Positions 53,515 to 64,000 of a stretch of DNA of 64,000 nt are shown here, piece after piece. Position 1 is the stretch's first letter; each line of letters begins with the position of its first letter. Source of the DNA: UBA6489 sp942490775 (GTDB lineage: Bacteria; Patescibacteriota; Gracilibacteria; BD1-5; UBA6164); the NCBI GenBank assembly GCA_942490775.1, contig CALNYL010000009.1, positions 434,001 to 498,000 of the forward strand, in the 5' to 3' direction. Position numbers and translations under genes: made by a program. The notes below the pieces were generated by a model. That model searched no databases. It worked only from the letters and a program-made list of their open reading frames with translations, and was not told the DNA's origin.

Positions 53515-54507
53515 ATGAGTATAATATATCCAAACAAAGGGAAAACACAAGGTCATTTAAGAGAAATAATGACAAAAGATTACAAACAATGCTGAAATTC
53601 AGTATTAGTATCTAAAAAATACCAAGTTACAGCCAATACAGTACTAAAACGGAGCAATGCAGAAAGCCTTGAAAATAAAAGCTCAGCCCCAAAAATACCA
53701 TTCAGAAAATACGAATTACCTGATTTATGCCTAATATATTGGCTTTATGAAAAGGATAATTTAAAATGAGATGAAATATTGGATTATTTTGAAGAAAATA
53801 ATATAGAGATAAAAAGATCATCAATTTATTACTATCTAAAGATTTGGGGCTTAACAAAGAGAAGAAAGGAGGCAAAGAAACGAATTAATCAACAGTTTAA
53901 AGACTATGACCCCTGATTTGTGCATGTAGATATTACATATTGACCAAAATTAAATGGAAAAAAATGGTATATATTTGTTGCTATAGACAGAGCAACAAGG
54001 CTAATTTATATTGAAATTCATGATAACAAAAGAGCAAAGACAGCTTCAAATTTTCTGGAAAAAGCTATAGAATTCTTTCCATTTCATATAACAAAAGTTT
54101 TAACAGATAATGGCAAAGAATTCACATTAAACAATCATAAATGAAATCAAGAATGTGATTTAATTTGAGCTTTTGATAAAATATGTAATTCAAATAACAT
54201 AGAACACAGAACAACAAGACCATATACACCACAAACAAATTGAATGGTAGAGAAGTCAAATGATACAATTAAATCAAATACTCTAAAAATAAAATCATAT
54301 GAAACTCCTGAAGAAATGACTAAAGATTTACTTAGTTTTATGGTTTTTTACAACTTAAATCGTAGACACAGTAGTTTGATAAAGGAATTATGAGTTAGAA
54401 CCCCATACAATGCATTAGAATACTGGTATGAGAAAGATTCTAGTATATTTAAAGAAGATTTATTTGATTTCAAAGAAAAATTACTTAAAATTAAGAAGAA
54501 TTTATAG
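53515..54507 (+). CDS. IS481-type integrase/transposase
   Basis: 330 residues, intact. N-terminal HTH (ECQ-like SVLVSKKYQVTANTVLKR), then rve-type DDE core: FVHVDITYGPKLNGKKWYIF, VLTDNGKEFTLN and NIEHRTTRPYTPQTNGMVEK with the catalytic Glu, and FYNLNRRHSSL. An ATTGTACAA motif at 53417 and again at 54734 may mark the ends, but it is palindromic and not proof. Confidence 0.9.
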
Positions 54508-54821
54508 AAAATTCAAGTATAAAATTGATACTTTTTGATTGAGGAAGTGCAGTCCCCCCCTTAATAAAATCATTATTTTTTATAAATTATTTTGAAAAGA
54601 TACAATAGAAAAGGGCAAACGGATAAAACTTTCTTTTTGCATATCGTCGTTTGCCCTTGGTAAACACATATTTTCAAAATAATTTGTCAAAAATTGATTT
54701 TATGTAAACGGTATCTCTTTTACTAATTTTCTGTTGTACAATCTCTTTGGACTTAACAGTGAATTCAATTTATCTATAGCAGCAAATAATATAAATCTTT
54801 GGTTGAAATAATCTATATTTC
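54508..54821. other. gene-free stretch with large hairpin
   Basis: The main feature is 54611-54658: AAGGGCAAACG ... CGTTTGCCCTT with a 25-base loop. It lies between the convergent integrase and spermidine-synthase genes. Nothing else seen. Confidence 0.6.
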
Positions 54822-56300
54822 CTACTCCATGATAGTCTTAGAAATCAAATAATCCACTGGAGCATAATCATCCGTCAATATCTCCTTATCATTTTTTATC
54901 TTCTTCTTCCGTAAATGAGATAAATAATACTCTAACTCCTCATCTTCTGAATTAAAAGAAAATCTCTCTTCAGATTTAGAGGCTACTAAAACTAGGTTTT
55001 GCATTTCTGGAGAACCGTTTTTTTGTACAGTGAATAAAAAAACTTGGGGAAATATACTTTTATAAGTGGCATATTCAGCTCTTAAGAATTCTCAAGCTTC
55101 TCATTCTATAGCTGAAATTATATTTACTATGACTACTCAGTCTTCGTTTAGTGATTCATACATTTTTCCGATTGCTTCTTTTGTGGTTAATTGATAGGGT
55201 AGGGAATAGTGTGATTTGAAGGCATCTCATAGGATTGCATCATATTTTTTTTTATTTTTGTTTAAAAATGTTCTTCCGTCTTCGTGTATTATTTTTAGTC
55301 TCTTGTCTTCTTTTAGATTGAAGTGGTCTTTTGCTATTTGGGTTAGTTGTGGGTCTATTTCTACGACATCTATTGTTTCTTCTTTGTATTTTTCTAAAAA
55401 GTGCTTTGGGTAGGAGTATCAAGCTCATCATATCATTAATACATTTTTAAAGTCTGGTTTGAAGTGAGATACTAGATCATAGTATTTTGTGTATTCAAAA
55501 ATTAAGCCTGTTCAGGTTAGTTTCATTCCTGAACTCCGTTCGTTATTTATTCACATTTTTTTTATTTTTTCTCATCTAAATTCTTGATTTGATATCCGTA
55601 CTCTGTTGTACATGGTGTCTATGTCAAAGAATCCATTTTCTTCTTTTATCTCTTTGATTGTCTGGTTAAAAATAAAGCAGAATATTATTATAAATAAAGA
55701 GGCTAGTTTTAGGAGTATTAGGTTTTTAAATGATAATAGAAGTGAAACAAGAACTAGTAGTAACATAATTAGAACTAGTATATTGTTTGTTCACATTATT
55801 GGTATTAGAAAAAATCAGGAAATGAATGTTCAGAATATGCTTCATAGTGTTGATAGGGCATATAGGCTTCATACTGATGTTCATGAGTTTTCTAGGTTTT
55901 CTATTTTTAGTTTTACTGCATATGGTGATACTATTCATAGAAATATGCTTGTTGGTGCAAAAAGTAGGGTTGCTGAAATTATTGAGTTTAGTCTTAGGTC
56001 TTTTATATTTTCTTGTAAGAATATTAGAAGACTGTTTTTTATGAGAAAGGTTATGAATATGAGTATAGCAGAATATAGGATTATGCTTGATAGTCATTTT
56101 CTGGTAGCTTTTTTGTCGGCTATTTTTCATCATATGTAGTATCCTAGGCTTAGGCTTCATAGTATAATTCAGATTATACTTGTCCAGACTATTATGCTGG
56201 TTCAGAAGTATGGTCCTATTACTCTGGATCCTGCGATTTCAAAGATCATTACAATTGCTCAGCAGATGAATACTGATAGTTCTAGTGTGTATTTTTTCAT
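54822..56300 (-). CDS. speE: spermidine synthase fused to N-terminal membrane domain
   Basis: 492 residues. The first 220 residues make about seven membrane helices (start LSVFICGAIVMIFEIAGSRV), as in 'fused spermidine synthases'. The rest is the aminopropyltransferase: GAGYSYPKHFLEKY (SAM/dcSAM-binding), VVEIDPQLTQIAKDHF, KIIHEDGRTFL and DAILGDAFKSHYSLPYQLTT, ending with LILTDDYAPVDYL-type motif (EILTDDYAPVDYLI). The enzyme transfers aminopropyl groups to polyamines; the membrane domain's role is unknown. Last gene of the minus-strand cluster. Confidence 0.9.
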
Positions 56301-56304
56301 GGTT

Positions 56305-56353
56305 TTAAAACAAAAAGAGATAAAATTTGAAAAATTTTATCTCTTTTTGTTTT
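56305..56353. terminator. bidirectional terminator
   Basis: TAAAACAAAAAGAGATAAAA / TTTTATCTCTTTTTGTTTTA, a long near-perfect inverted repeat between the pilin-repeat gene and the spermidine synthase gene. Confidence 0.85.
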
Positions 56354-56389
56354 AAATACAAATTTTTAATTTACCCAAATTGGTTTTTC

Positions 56390-58625
56390 TTATTCTGAAA
56401 CACAAACTCAGTTTATAGAAGTATATCAACTATCTGTTGGTATTGGTTCAGTCCACCAAGAGCTTTCTCCTCACCATGAAAAAATACTACCATCTGATTT
56501 GAGAGCAGCGAATCAATATTCTATTCCAACTATAAGTTCATATCAATTGTCTGTTGGTTCTCATTCTCATCAAGAGTTTGCTTCTCACCATGAATAAACA
56601 CTACCATCTGATTTTATTGCGGCTAAAGCTTGATTATTACCATAAACTTTTGTAAATCCTGTTCATGTTGGTTCTCATTCTCATCAAAAGCCTGAATTTC
56701 ACCATGTTACTACACTTGAATCTGAAGCAATAGCAATAAAAGTTATCCGTCAGGCTGTTATATTATGGTATCAACTTCCTGTAGGAAGTCAACTTCATCA
56801 TCATTTCCAATAATCTCACCAAGCAGATAAACTTCAGTCAGATTTAACTGCAACAAAAGCAAATCAATTTGGAATTATATCAACATATCAGCTTCCACTA
56901 GGAGCTCAACTTCATCAATAACTTGAATTTCACCATGCAACTATACTTCCATCAGATTTCATTGCCGCAAAAGCTCATTCTGTTGCAAAAATATTAGTAT
57001 ATCAAGAATCAGTGGGAGCTCAATTTCATCACCAATTAGGGTCTCACCATACAGAAATACTTCAATCTTGTTTTATTGTGGCATAGGCTTCTTTTGTTGC
57101 AAAAATATCTGTGTATCAAGTATCGCTAGGTTCTCAGTTTCATCAATAACTTGAATCTCACCATGCAACTATACTTCCATCTTCTTTTAAACCAGCAAAA
57201 GAATAAAAGTTTGAATAGATTTTTACAAATCATGTTCATGTAGGAGCTCAGCTTCATCAATAACCTGAATCTCACCAAGATACAACACTTCAATCTGAGT
57301 GTAGTGCTGCTATGGCATAATAGTTTGATGCGACTTGTACATATCCTGTTCCAGTAGGTCCTCATTTTCATCATCTATCAGGATGTCACCAAATAGTCAT
57401 AGATCAATCATCCTTGAATCATACAAAAGCAGAACCTGCAGAAACTACTTGAATATATCATGTTCATGTGGGGGCTCAGTTTCATCATCAAAGCCGATAG
57501 TTTCACCAAACTGATATTTCTCAATTTGGTTTCATTGCTGTATATGCTCATCTATTTGGTCTAATTATTGAGTTATTCATTCATCAATTATTCTTAAAAG
57601 CAGTGGTTATATCGGCTCAGTCACATCAAGAGTACTCTAGTGTTAATTCGCCTTCTTCTGGAGGTATAGATATTCCTCATATAGTCGGTGAAACATATAC
57701 AATAATATTTGGATCTAAAAAGCTTTTTACAAATATACTAGCTACGGTTTTTGCTTTTTCTGATGGGTTTAATTCTTCTATAGTTGTGTTAGATATTTTT
57801 TTTACTGTGCTATTTATGTCTTCTAATATTGTTCAACTGTATGTTTCTTGAACTCTTTTTGTTAATTTTACTTGATTTTCTCTGGTTTTTAAACTTGCTA
57901 TTGTTCATGTGTAAACTAGTATATCTCAAGGGGTAAATATAAAACCTCATCAATCTACTTTGAATTTTGTATTTTTATAATTGTCTGGTAGGTTGTTTTT
58001 ACCATTATATACTAGTCTATTTGCATTTTGTAGAGCTATTATATTTTTTAGTGTTAAGTCTCAGGATATTATAGTTGGTACTGCTAGTATGTATGTGGTT
58101 GCTCATGATTTTGTTTTAGCTACTACTCAGTTGTAGGCTCATTTTATATAGGCATATCATATTTGATTTCATGCATATGTTTTTTTTGTTAGACTTGGGA
58201 AATTATTCATTGATGTTTGTTTTTCTAATACAGCTGCTACTTCAAATTCTTTTTTAGTGTTTAGTCTAGAGTAGGTATAGGGGAATATTTGTTAAAGGGT
58301 CTTTGCGTATTTTTGTTAATCAATCTACTGCATAAACAACAGATTTTCATACTACTCATTGTGTCCATACTTCTGCTCAGCTGTATGTTACTTCTATTCC
58401 ATCAGTTGGTATTGGGTAATTATTAGATTTTATCTTCTGTACCTCTAGAGCTTTTACTATTGTTTGTATGTCTGATATTCTTGATGCATCTCTTGCTCTT
58501 TGTGTGTATCATTGGATTGATATAAATGATATAATTCATAAAATCATTAAAATAGTTAGAGCTATTATTAACTCAACTAGTGTAAATGCTTTTGAATAAG
58601 TTGGATTAGATTTTCTATTTTTCAT
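56390..58625 (-). pseudogene. type IV pilin-like protein with RCC1-like repeats, one frameshift
   Basis: From ATG 58625: a basic lead, then AFTLVELIIALTILMIL, a class III (prepilin) signal with the Glu at position 5, and a pilin-like RARDASRISDIQTIVKALE helix. After KDPLTNIP the frame shifts at G4 (58280-58283, one base extra) and continues as YTYSRLNTKKEFEVAA. From about 57600 down to 56400 come at least nine repeats of about 42 residues of the type AIAALHSDGSVVSWGDS / AFAAMKSDGSIVAWGNS, i.e. RCC1-like blades. This would be a pilus-tip or minor pilin carrying a beta-propeller. Without correction it would stop after about 115 residues. Confidence 0.8.
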
Positions 58626-58701
58626 AGTAAAATGGTATTATGTTAATAAAAATAATATTTTTTATATTTTAACATAAACATAAAAAAAAACAAAAATGCT
58701 T

Positions 58702-59913
58702 TTATTTTCTTTTTATTATTATTATATTGGTTGATAGAATAATTATTCATAGTAGTATTAGTAGGATTTTGTATCAAAATATTTTGTCTATGTTGGAGCT
58801 TATAAACATCATTATAAATATTGTGAGGCTAAGAATTAATCCGTAGGTTGCTGAGCCGTATTCTTTTTTATTATCTTCTCATATTTTTCTAAAGAAATAG
58901 GCATCTAGTAGATTTGATGCTCATCAAAAGAATATTCATATGATAAATGCCATTATTTTTATTTTTAGGAAAGATGTACTGAAAAATGGGAATCCTATAA
59001 TGAGTAATCATAATATTATATTAAAAATGAGAAAGTATTTCCATCTGTTTTTTTCCATTTTCATTGATACTATATTTCAGATTATTGCTCATACTGCTGA
59101 GTATAAAAGAATAAATGCTGCTTCAGAGTTTTTTTTGTCAAAATTTTGGGTGCTGAATTCAACTCATTTTTGGGAAACTATTGTTGATACTGCCCATAAG
59201 AGAGATGATACTATTATTATTGCAAAATATTTTTTGCTTATATGTTTTATGTCAGGTATGTATTGTTTCATAGATTTTGATATTTTTGTTTTTCTGTCTA
59301 GGTAGTATGATTCAACACCGTTTATTAGTAGTGATTTTAGAGATATTTTATCATAGTCTAGTAGTAGTGAAACTATGCAGGATGCCGTTAGTATAGCTAT
59401 TATTATATATAGTCCATTATGTCATAGTTTTTCAGTAAGTAGTCATCATATTATGGTTCATGCTATTAATGATACTATAAATATGATTGATACTAGAGCA
59501 TTTATCATTGTGTCTGGTAGTCATGTTTTTTTTATTTCTATTGAGATTATTATGTTTCTTACTACTGTCCGTAGTCCGTAGAATATTCATATTGTTATGA
59601 GTGTGGCTGAGAGTATTATTTTATTATTCATTCATACAAAGAATCCTAGTGTGGTGAATATTAGGGCGAATAGTGAGATGAAAAATAAAAAGTATTTTTT
59701 TAAAAATGTGTGTGCTAATGCTCATCATACTAGGAATGATATTGCTCATCATAGGCTTAGATATCATGAGATTTCTTGTAAATCGGGTTGTGTCTCAGGA
59801 TTTAGTATTATTGTTTTTAGGTCTCCCCATAAAAAGAATTTAAATACAGAAAAAAAGGCTGACCAGATGGCAGTCAAAATCAAAAATATTATAAGAGTTT
59901 TATATTTTTTCAT
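58702..59913 (-). CDS. MFS-like multi-pass transporter
   Basis: 403 residues with about twelve membrane helices in two halves. After the second and third helices there are GG pairs (SLGGAISFLVGGALAH), and between the halves a cytoplasmic loop LDYDKISLKSLLINGVESYYLDRKTK. No signature allows a substrate. Its ATG lies 1 bp after the TAA of the antiporter gene (TAATATG), so the two are tightly coupled. Confidence 0.75.
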
Positions 59914-59914
59914 A

Positions 59915-61012
59915 TTAAGATACTCAGTTAAGGGCTAAAAAAATATATATTATAAACACTAATAGAAATATAAACCCCTCCAATCTGTTTAATTTTCAAT
60001 CATTAAAACTAGTTATTCACAATATAATTATAAGTCACAATAACATTCACTGTATCACCGTTATTCATAGGTCTATTTCTCGGTTTAAAAAATATGATAA
60101 AATAATCATACATGGTACTGTTAAAAGGACTGTGGCTGAGGCTGCTCAAAAGGCTATGTTTACTACTGTTTGCATATCGTCTTTTTTGGCTGACTTTATT
60201 GCTGTCATAAATTCTGGTGAAGCTGATATCATTGCTACTACGATTGCTCAGAGTCAAATTGGGATTCAGTAGTTTTTAAATTCTTTGCTCATAAATACAC
60301 TTAGAAATTCTGAATTCATTCATATGGCTATTATTGATAGTATTAAAAATAGTATATGGTATTTTCAATTTATTTTATGAATTTTTTCCTCTTTTTGTTT
60401 TTGGTTTAGTTTCTTAAATCTGAAAAATCAGCTGTGTGTTATGGTTTGTATTCTGTAGAATATGAATGTCATGGTTAAAAATAGTATTATTAGTAGGAAT
60501 TCATAGCTATGTATTAGTTCTTCAGGTAGGAAGTCTGGTATGACCATGGCTGATACTACTGCTATTATTAGTATTGCTATGTAGCTGTTTGAACTGTCGA
60601 TATTATATTTTTGTACTCAGTATATTAATCATCATATAAATGCAGATAGTCATAGGAGTCATCATAGGTCAAGTAATATGGCTGCTACTATTGTGTCTCT
60701 GGCTAGTTCTGGGTTGTGTGAGTGATACATCATTATTCATATCATAACTACTTCTACTATTACGGCTGATAGTGTTAGTATAATTGTACCATATGGATCC
60801 CCATATTTTTCTGCTAGTGCTTCTGCATGGTGTGATACTCTTATCGCTAAAAGCATTATAATTACAAATAAAAATATTAGTGTGATTATTGCTAGTGTAT
60901 TGCTTTGTAGTATGCTATGTTCTAATATGTATACTAGTATTGCTGCTATTAGAGAAACAAAAAGAGGTGCTTCTTCTTTTAGGATTTTTTTAGTTGTGTT
61001 CATTATAAGCAT
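59915..61012 (-). CDS. cation/proton antiporter (CaCA family)
   Basis: 365 residues with about eleven helices. First repeat: RVSHHAEALAEKYGDPYGTI-ILTLSAVIVEVVMI, second repeat: IVVAMISASPEFMTAIKSAKKDDMQTVVNIAFGAA, the paired alpha-repeats of CaCA exchangers with their acidic residues (E in VIVEV and SPEF). Closest to ChaA-type Ca2+/Na+:H+ antiporters. The start overlaps the end of the phosphopantetheinyl transferase gene by a few bases; alternative start at 61003. Confidence 0.88.
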
Positions 61013-61596
61013 ATTGAGTAATATAAATTATTGTTTTTTCAGGATAGTACTTTAAAGTTTTTTCATTTAAAATCAAAGAATAATTCCTTACAAAATTTTA
61101 TTTCTGATTTTTGTATATTTATTTGATTATATTTTTTTATTTTTATTTCAGGTATGTTGTTTAGGTTTCATAGTTCTTTTTTTATAATGCTTTCTTTGGC
61201 TGTCCATAGATAATAGAAGTTTTGCCAGTTTTTTTCTCATAGGGTTTGGTATTCTTCATTTTTAAATTTTTCAAGTAGGCTGGGGTCTCTTTTTTTTAGT
61301 ATTTCTAGGTCTATTCATATTTTTTCTTTTGATACTCAAATAAATATGTGGTCTTTTTTGTGTGATATGGACCAGTATATGTTATTTTCTAGTATTGGTA
61401 TTCAGTTATTATCTATTTTAGCATAATAATTTTTTATTTGGAAATCTTTTTCTATTTGTTTGGATATTAGGTATCTTGCGATTAGTGATTGCTTGAATGT
61501 GTGTTTATTTTTTAGTGAGTTTGTGTAGTTTTGTTTGAAGTATTTTTTGGATTTTTCAAATAGGGTGTTGTTTATTTTTTTTAGTGTTAGGTGCAT
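61003..61596 (-). CDS. 4'-phosphopantetheinyl transferase superfamily protein
   Basis: 197 residues. GSISHKKDHIFIGVSKEKIG then IDLEILKKRDPSLLEKF and FYYLWTAKESIIKKE: the S-x-S-H, G-I-D-x-E and W-x-x-K-E-S motifs with Mg-binding acids present. The enzyme transfers phosphopantetheine from CoA to carrier-protein serines. No carrier-protein gene is in the window. It heads a minus-strand run through the antiporter and MFS-like genes. Confidence 0.88.
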
Positions 61597-61759
61597 TGTT
61601 TTTGTTTATTAAGTGTATATTTTAAACAAATTGTAAAATAATAATACACTCGTTGAGCAACTTTTTTACAACTAATTTTTAGTATAAAAGATTGTTAACA
61701 CCTCGTTTAATTATTATTTTACAATTTCTTACTTTTCTGGTTTTATTAAAATTTTATTC

Positions 61760-62278
61760 CTAACTTATTTTCATTGCTTCTTCTTTTAGCCGTTTTTTGT
61801 GTATTTTGTAGTTTGGCATCATTTTTTCTACTTCTATCCAGAAGTTTTTGCTGTGGTTCATTTCTTTTAGGTGTGCTAGTTCGTGGGTTATTACATAGTC
61901 TATGACTTTTTTTGGGGTTAGTATGAGTCTGTATGAGAAGTTTAGATTTTTTTTACTGCTACAGCTTCACCATCTGGTTTTTGCTTCTGTTATTTTTATG
62001 TTGTTGTATTTTAGTGAGTTTTTTTCTGCGATTTCTTTGGTTTTTGGTATTATGTATTCGTAGGCTTTTATTTTTAGTTTTATTATTTGTTTTGGGGTTA
62101 GTTCTTTTTTATTTTTTTCTGTTTCTAGTCTTTTTTGTATCCATATTATGTGTTTTGCTATGAATTTTTCTATTGTTTTTTTTGTGGTGAATATGGGGGT
62201 TTTTATTATTATTTCTCATCATTTTACTTGGAGGGTTATTGTTTTTCTGTTTGATTTTATTAGTTTGTATTCTGGCAT
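61760..62278 (-). CDS. YgjP/SprT-like metallopeptidase (M48-type, DUF45)
   Basis: 172 residues. Zn-binding ITHELAHLKEMNHSKNFW (HExxH plus third His), preceded by TRGGSCSSKKNLNFSYRLIL, the standard YgjP/WLM-related signature. N-terminal beta strands as in the family. Probably a cytoplasmic zinc protease with unknown substrates. Confidence 0.9.
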
Positions 62279-62295
62279 TTTTTTTTTGTTATATT

Positions 62296-63006
62296 TTAAT
62301 TTTTCATCAATTCTTTGTAGTCTATCCAGAGGATTGCATCTAGGTGTAGTTCTGGAATGTTTAGTTTTTGGCTTAGGTCTTTGTAGAATTTTGAGATATT
62401 TGAGTAGTTTTCTTTGTATATTTCAAATATTTTTTCTATTCTGGAGTCTATAGGAATATTGATTTCTTCTGGGATTTTTATAAATTTATCAAATGCTAAT
62501 CTGGCTGAGTAAGAGAACATTTTTATTGCAAATACTATGGTTTTTGCTGTATTTTTCTGGTTCATTGTTTTTGCTAGGTTGAAATTTAGTTCAATCATAT
62601 TTTCATAGTAGTATTCTTGTTTTTTTTCAAATATTTCTAAAAAGTTTTTTAGTTTTTTTATTCTTTTAATTTTGATTTCTACTAGTCTTTTATTTCATTT
62701 TGATTGTTTTATAAATTTTTCTATTTCTTTTATTATGTTCGTATTTCAAAGGGCTAAAGCTCTCTGTTGATGTTTGTTATCTTTTTTCTGAAAATAATTA
62801 GAAAATTCTTCCCAGTAGTCTTCTCCTGTGGATGAGAGTTGGTAGCATATTAGAGAATTTACTAAAATGAGTGATAAAAATTCTTCTTTTTTGATTTTTT
62901 TGCTTTCCCAGAGGTTTTTTAGTGCTATGAATTGTCTGTCTGTTTCTTCTTTTTCTCTTGCTTTTTCTAAATTGTATTTTTTTAATTTTTCATAGAGTTT
63001 TTGCAT
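62296..63006 (-). CDS. AGOG-like DNA glycosylase/lyase
   Basis: 236 residues. LICYQLSSTGEDYWEEFSNYF, the central KTIVFAIKMFSYSARLAF with its candidate catalytic Lys, NIPIDSRI with the conserved Asp, and the end LHLDAILWID fit the helix-hairpin-helix 8-oxoguanine glycosylases of the archaeal AGOG kind. It would excise oxidised guanine. A family-C palindrome (62745-62778) is translated in frame as HQQRALALGNTNI. Starts 18 bp after the peptidase gene's start region. Confidence 0.7.
62745..62778. repeat. family-C palindromic repeat inside the glycosylase gene
   Basis: TTTCAAAGGGCTAAAGCTCTCTGTTGATG, the same element as the intergenic copies (37399, 39676), here in frame within codons 77-87. Confidence 0.85.
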
Positions 63007-63308
63007 AGTTTTTTATTTTTTTATTTATAATCCTTTTTTTTTCAGAAAATTATTTTATTAGATATTTCCAACAACGAATCTTTTTTATAATATAAAATAA
63101 CCTGATAAAAAAAATTATAAAATATAAATATTTAGCTTAATATATTTATTTTTTGTAGAATGTAAAATTTAGGTAATATTTGTATTTCATAGGATCAAAT
63201 ACAAAAATCAAATACAATTATAATGAAAACCTAAATAAATCCACAAAGTCTTGACTTTATACTTCTGGTCATTATTATATATAATATTATTTTTTAAGAG
63301 TGGTCTAT
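63007..63308. other. gene-free divergent promoter region
   Basis: About 300 AT-rich bases between the minus-strand glycosylase gene and the plus-strand gene at 63309; no repeats of the three palindrome families seen. Confidence 0.5.
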
Positions 63309-64000
63309 ATGAGTGAAGTAATTAGTGAAGATAGAAATTTTTTAGGTTTGAGTTATGATGAAAATCTTATTGAAGCTACAGAGGATACTAGATGTCGTGT
63401 ATGTAGTTTATTAGAAAGAAATAAGCCTGATGAATTTTCTATATATTTAGCTAAGTTGGGAACTACTTTGAATAGGAAAATAAAAGAATATTTAGGAGAA
63501 GAAAATACGATTGAATTCATAGATAATTTAGTAATAGCTTATAGAAATATATTTCACTTTATAGAAGATTCTGGAAAAGAGGTTGAATTAGATTTTATAA
63601 ATAAAGTTCTAGATGGACTAAATAAACTTAAAAGAGATAATAATAATGAAAAGCTTAATTTAATAGCATCTAAACTTAATAAATGATCAAGTGATGAAAA
63701 TAATAATGAGGACTTTAAGTGAATTATGTACTCTTTATTGGATAATGAAGAATATATTTTGTGATTGAACAACAAAGAGAAAGATAGTGTTTTTGAACAT
63801 GGATTACCTGATGAATTTGCTTTATATCTAGATGAATTAAGATCGTCTCTAAGAACTAATATGAGTTCTTTTCTAAAGAAAGAAGGAGGAGAAGAAAATA
63901 AAATAGAGGAAAATGATAGAGTAGAAAAAATGAGAAGGTTTTACATTGGTATATATCTTCACATAAAAAAAACTGGTGAAATGGTTAATATGAAATCTAT
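63309..64000 (+). CDS. unknown helical protein (C-terminus outside window)
   Basis: At least 230 residues from ATG 63309 (an in-frame GTG lies at 63300). The chain has two related halves: LGLSYDENLIEATEDT with RCRVCSLLERNKPDEFSIYL, and LLDNEEYILGLNNKEKDSVFE with HGLPDEFALYLDEL, each followed by a NTxIxF/NMSSFLKK segment and a helix FIDNLVIAYRNIFHFIE / KMRRFYIGIYLHIKK. So it is built from at least two copies of about 110 residues. Family not recognised. Confidence 0.65.

Noticed and set aside
55606..56160. Long plus-strand and alternative minus-strand frames within 55.6-56.2 kb
   Set aside because: They are shadows of the membrane domain of the spermidine synthase gene, which reads through in one frame to recognisable catalytic motifs.
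57126..57374. Small minus-strand gene with repeated MKLR/LLMKL text
   Set aside because: An out-of-frame reading of the RCC1-like repeats.
1..64000. TGA as tryptophan (Mycoplasma code)
   Set aside because: It would put Trp at the glycines of P-loops and SAM-binding motifs; TGG is present at the expected Trp sites.

Overview
The window is AT-rich bacterial DNA read with a changed genetic code. Nearly every real gene contains in-frame TGA, always where conserved glycines belong (P-loops, HIGH- and SAM-binding motifs, NUDIX boxes), and genes end only in TAA or TAG. TGA = Gly is translation table 25, known from Candidatus Gracilibacteria and Absconditabacteria (SR1), so this is most likely a chromosomal segment of one of those Patescibacteria/CPR lineages. 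No rRNA, tRNA or CRISPR array was seen.

Layout. 1-5.7 kb is mostly minus-strand: a radical-SAM protein, a U32-peptidase-like protein, a frameshifted IS4-type transposase, an ABC ATPase and a frameshifted polysaccharide deacetylase, plus one plus-strand membrane protein. 6-9.9 kb carries two neighbouring secreted proteins, a flavodoxin-fold oxidoreductase and a NYN-domain protein. 10-15.7 kb is a MoxR / DUF58 / BatD-like / BatA-like / BatB-like cluster, followed by RidA and a HAD phosphatase. 17.2-37.2 kb is a defence island built on a Wadjet (JetABCD) anti-plasmid system. jetA and jetB are adjacent, but jetC and jetD have been pushed apart by cargo: RhuM, a type II restriction-modification pair, a PARIS-like AAA+DUF4435 protein and a NUDIX protein between jetB and jetC; two membrane proteins, a KAP NTPase, a BRO-type protein, an IS5-type element and a MazF-like toxin between jetC and jetD. 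The 3' end of jetC recurs twice inside this cargo. 37.7-44.1 kb holds nucleotide-pool genes (MazG, deoxyribosyltransferase-like, three NUDIX), a second NYN protein and small membrane proteins, several behind copies of one repeated promoter. 44.3-51.9 kb has ileS, an unknown protein bracketed by a degraded second copy of the ileS 3' end, a secreted protein, a HAD-like protein and a YgjV-like membrane protein. 52.1-54.5 kb has two unknowns and an IS481-type integrase. 54.8-63 kb is minus-strand: spermidine synthase fused to a membrane domain, a type IV pilin-like protein with RCC1-like repeats, an MFS-like transporter, a cation/proton antiporter, a phosphopantetheinyl transferase, a YgjP-type metallopeptidase and an AGOG-like DNA glycosylase. 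A plus-strand gene runs off the right edge.

Two features run through the window. First, three families of short palindromic repeats fill most gaps between genes, and several copies sit in frame inside coding sequences. Second, many accessory genes carry single-base frameshifts, often at homopolymers, and jetD is interrupted by 26 consecutive T; long core genes such as ileS are intact. Whether this is gene decay, phase variation or residual assembly error cannot be settled from the sequence alone.
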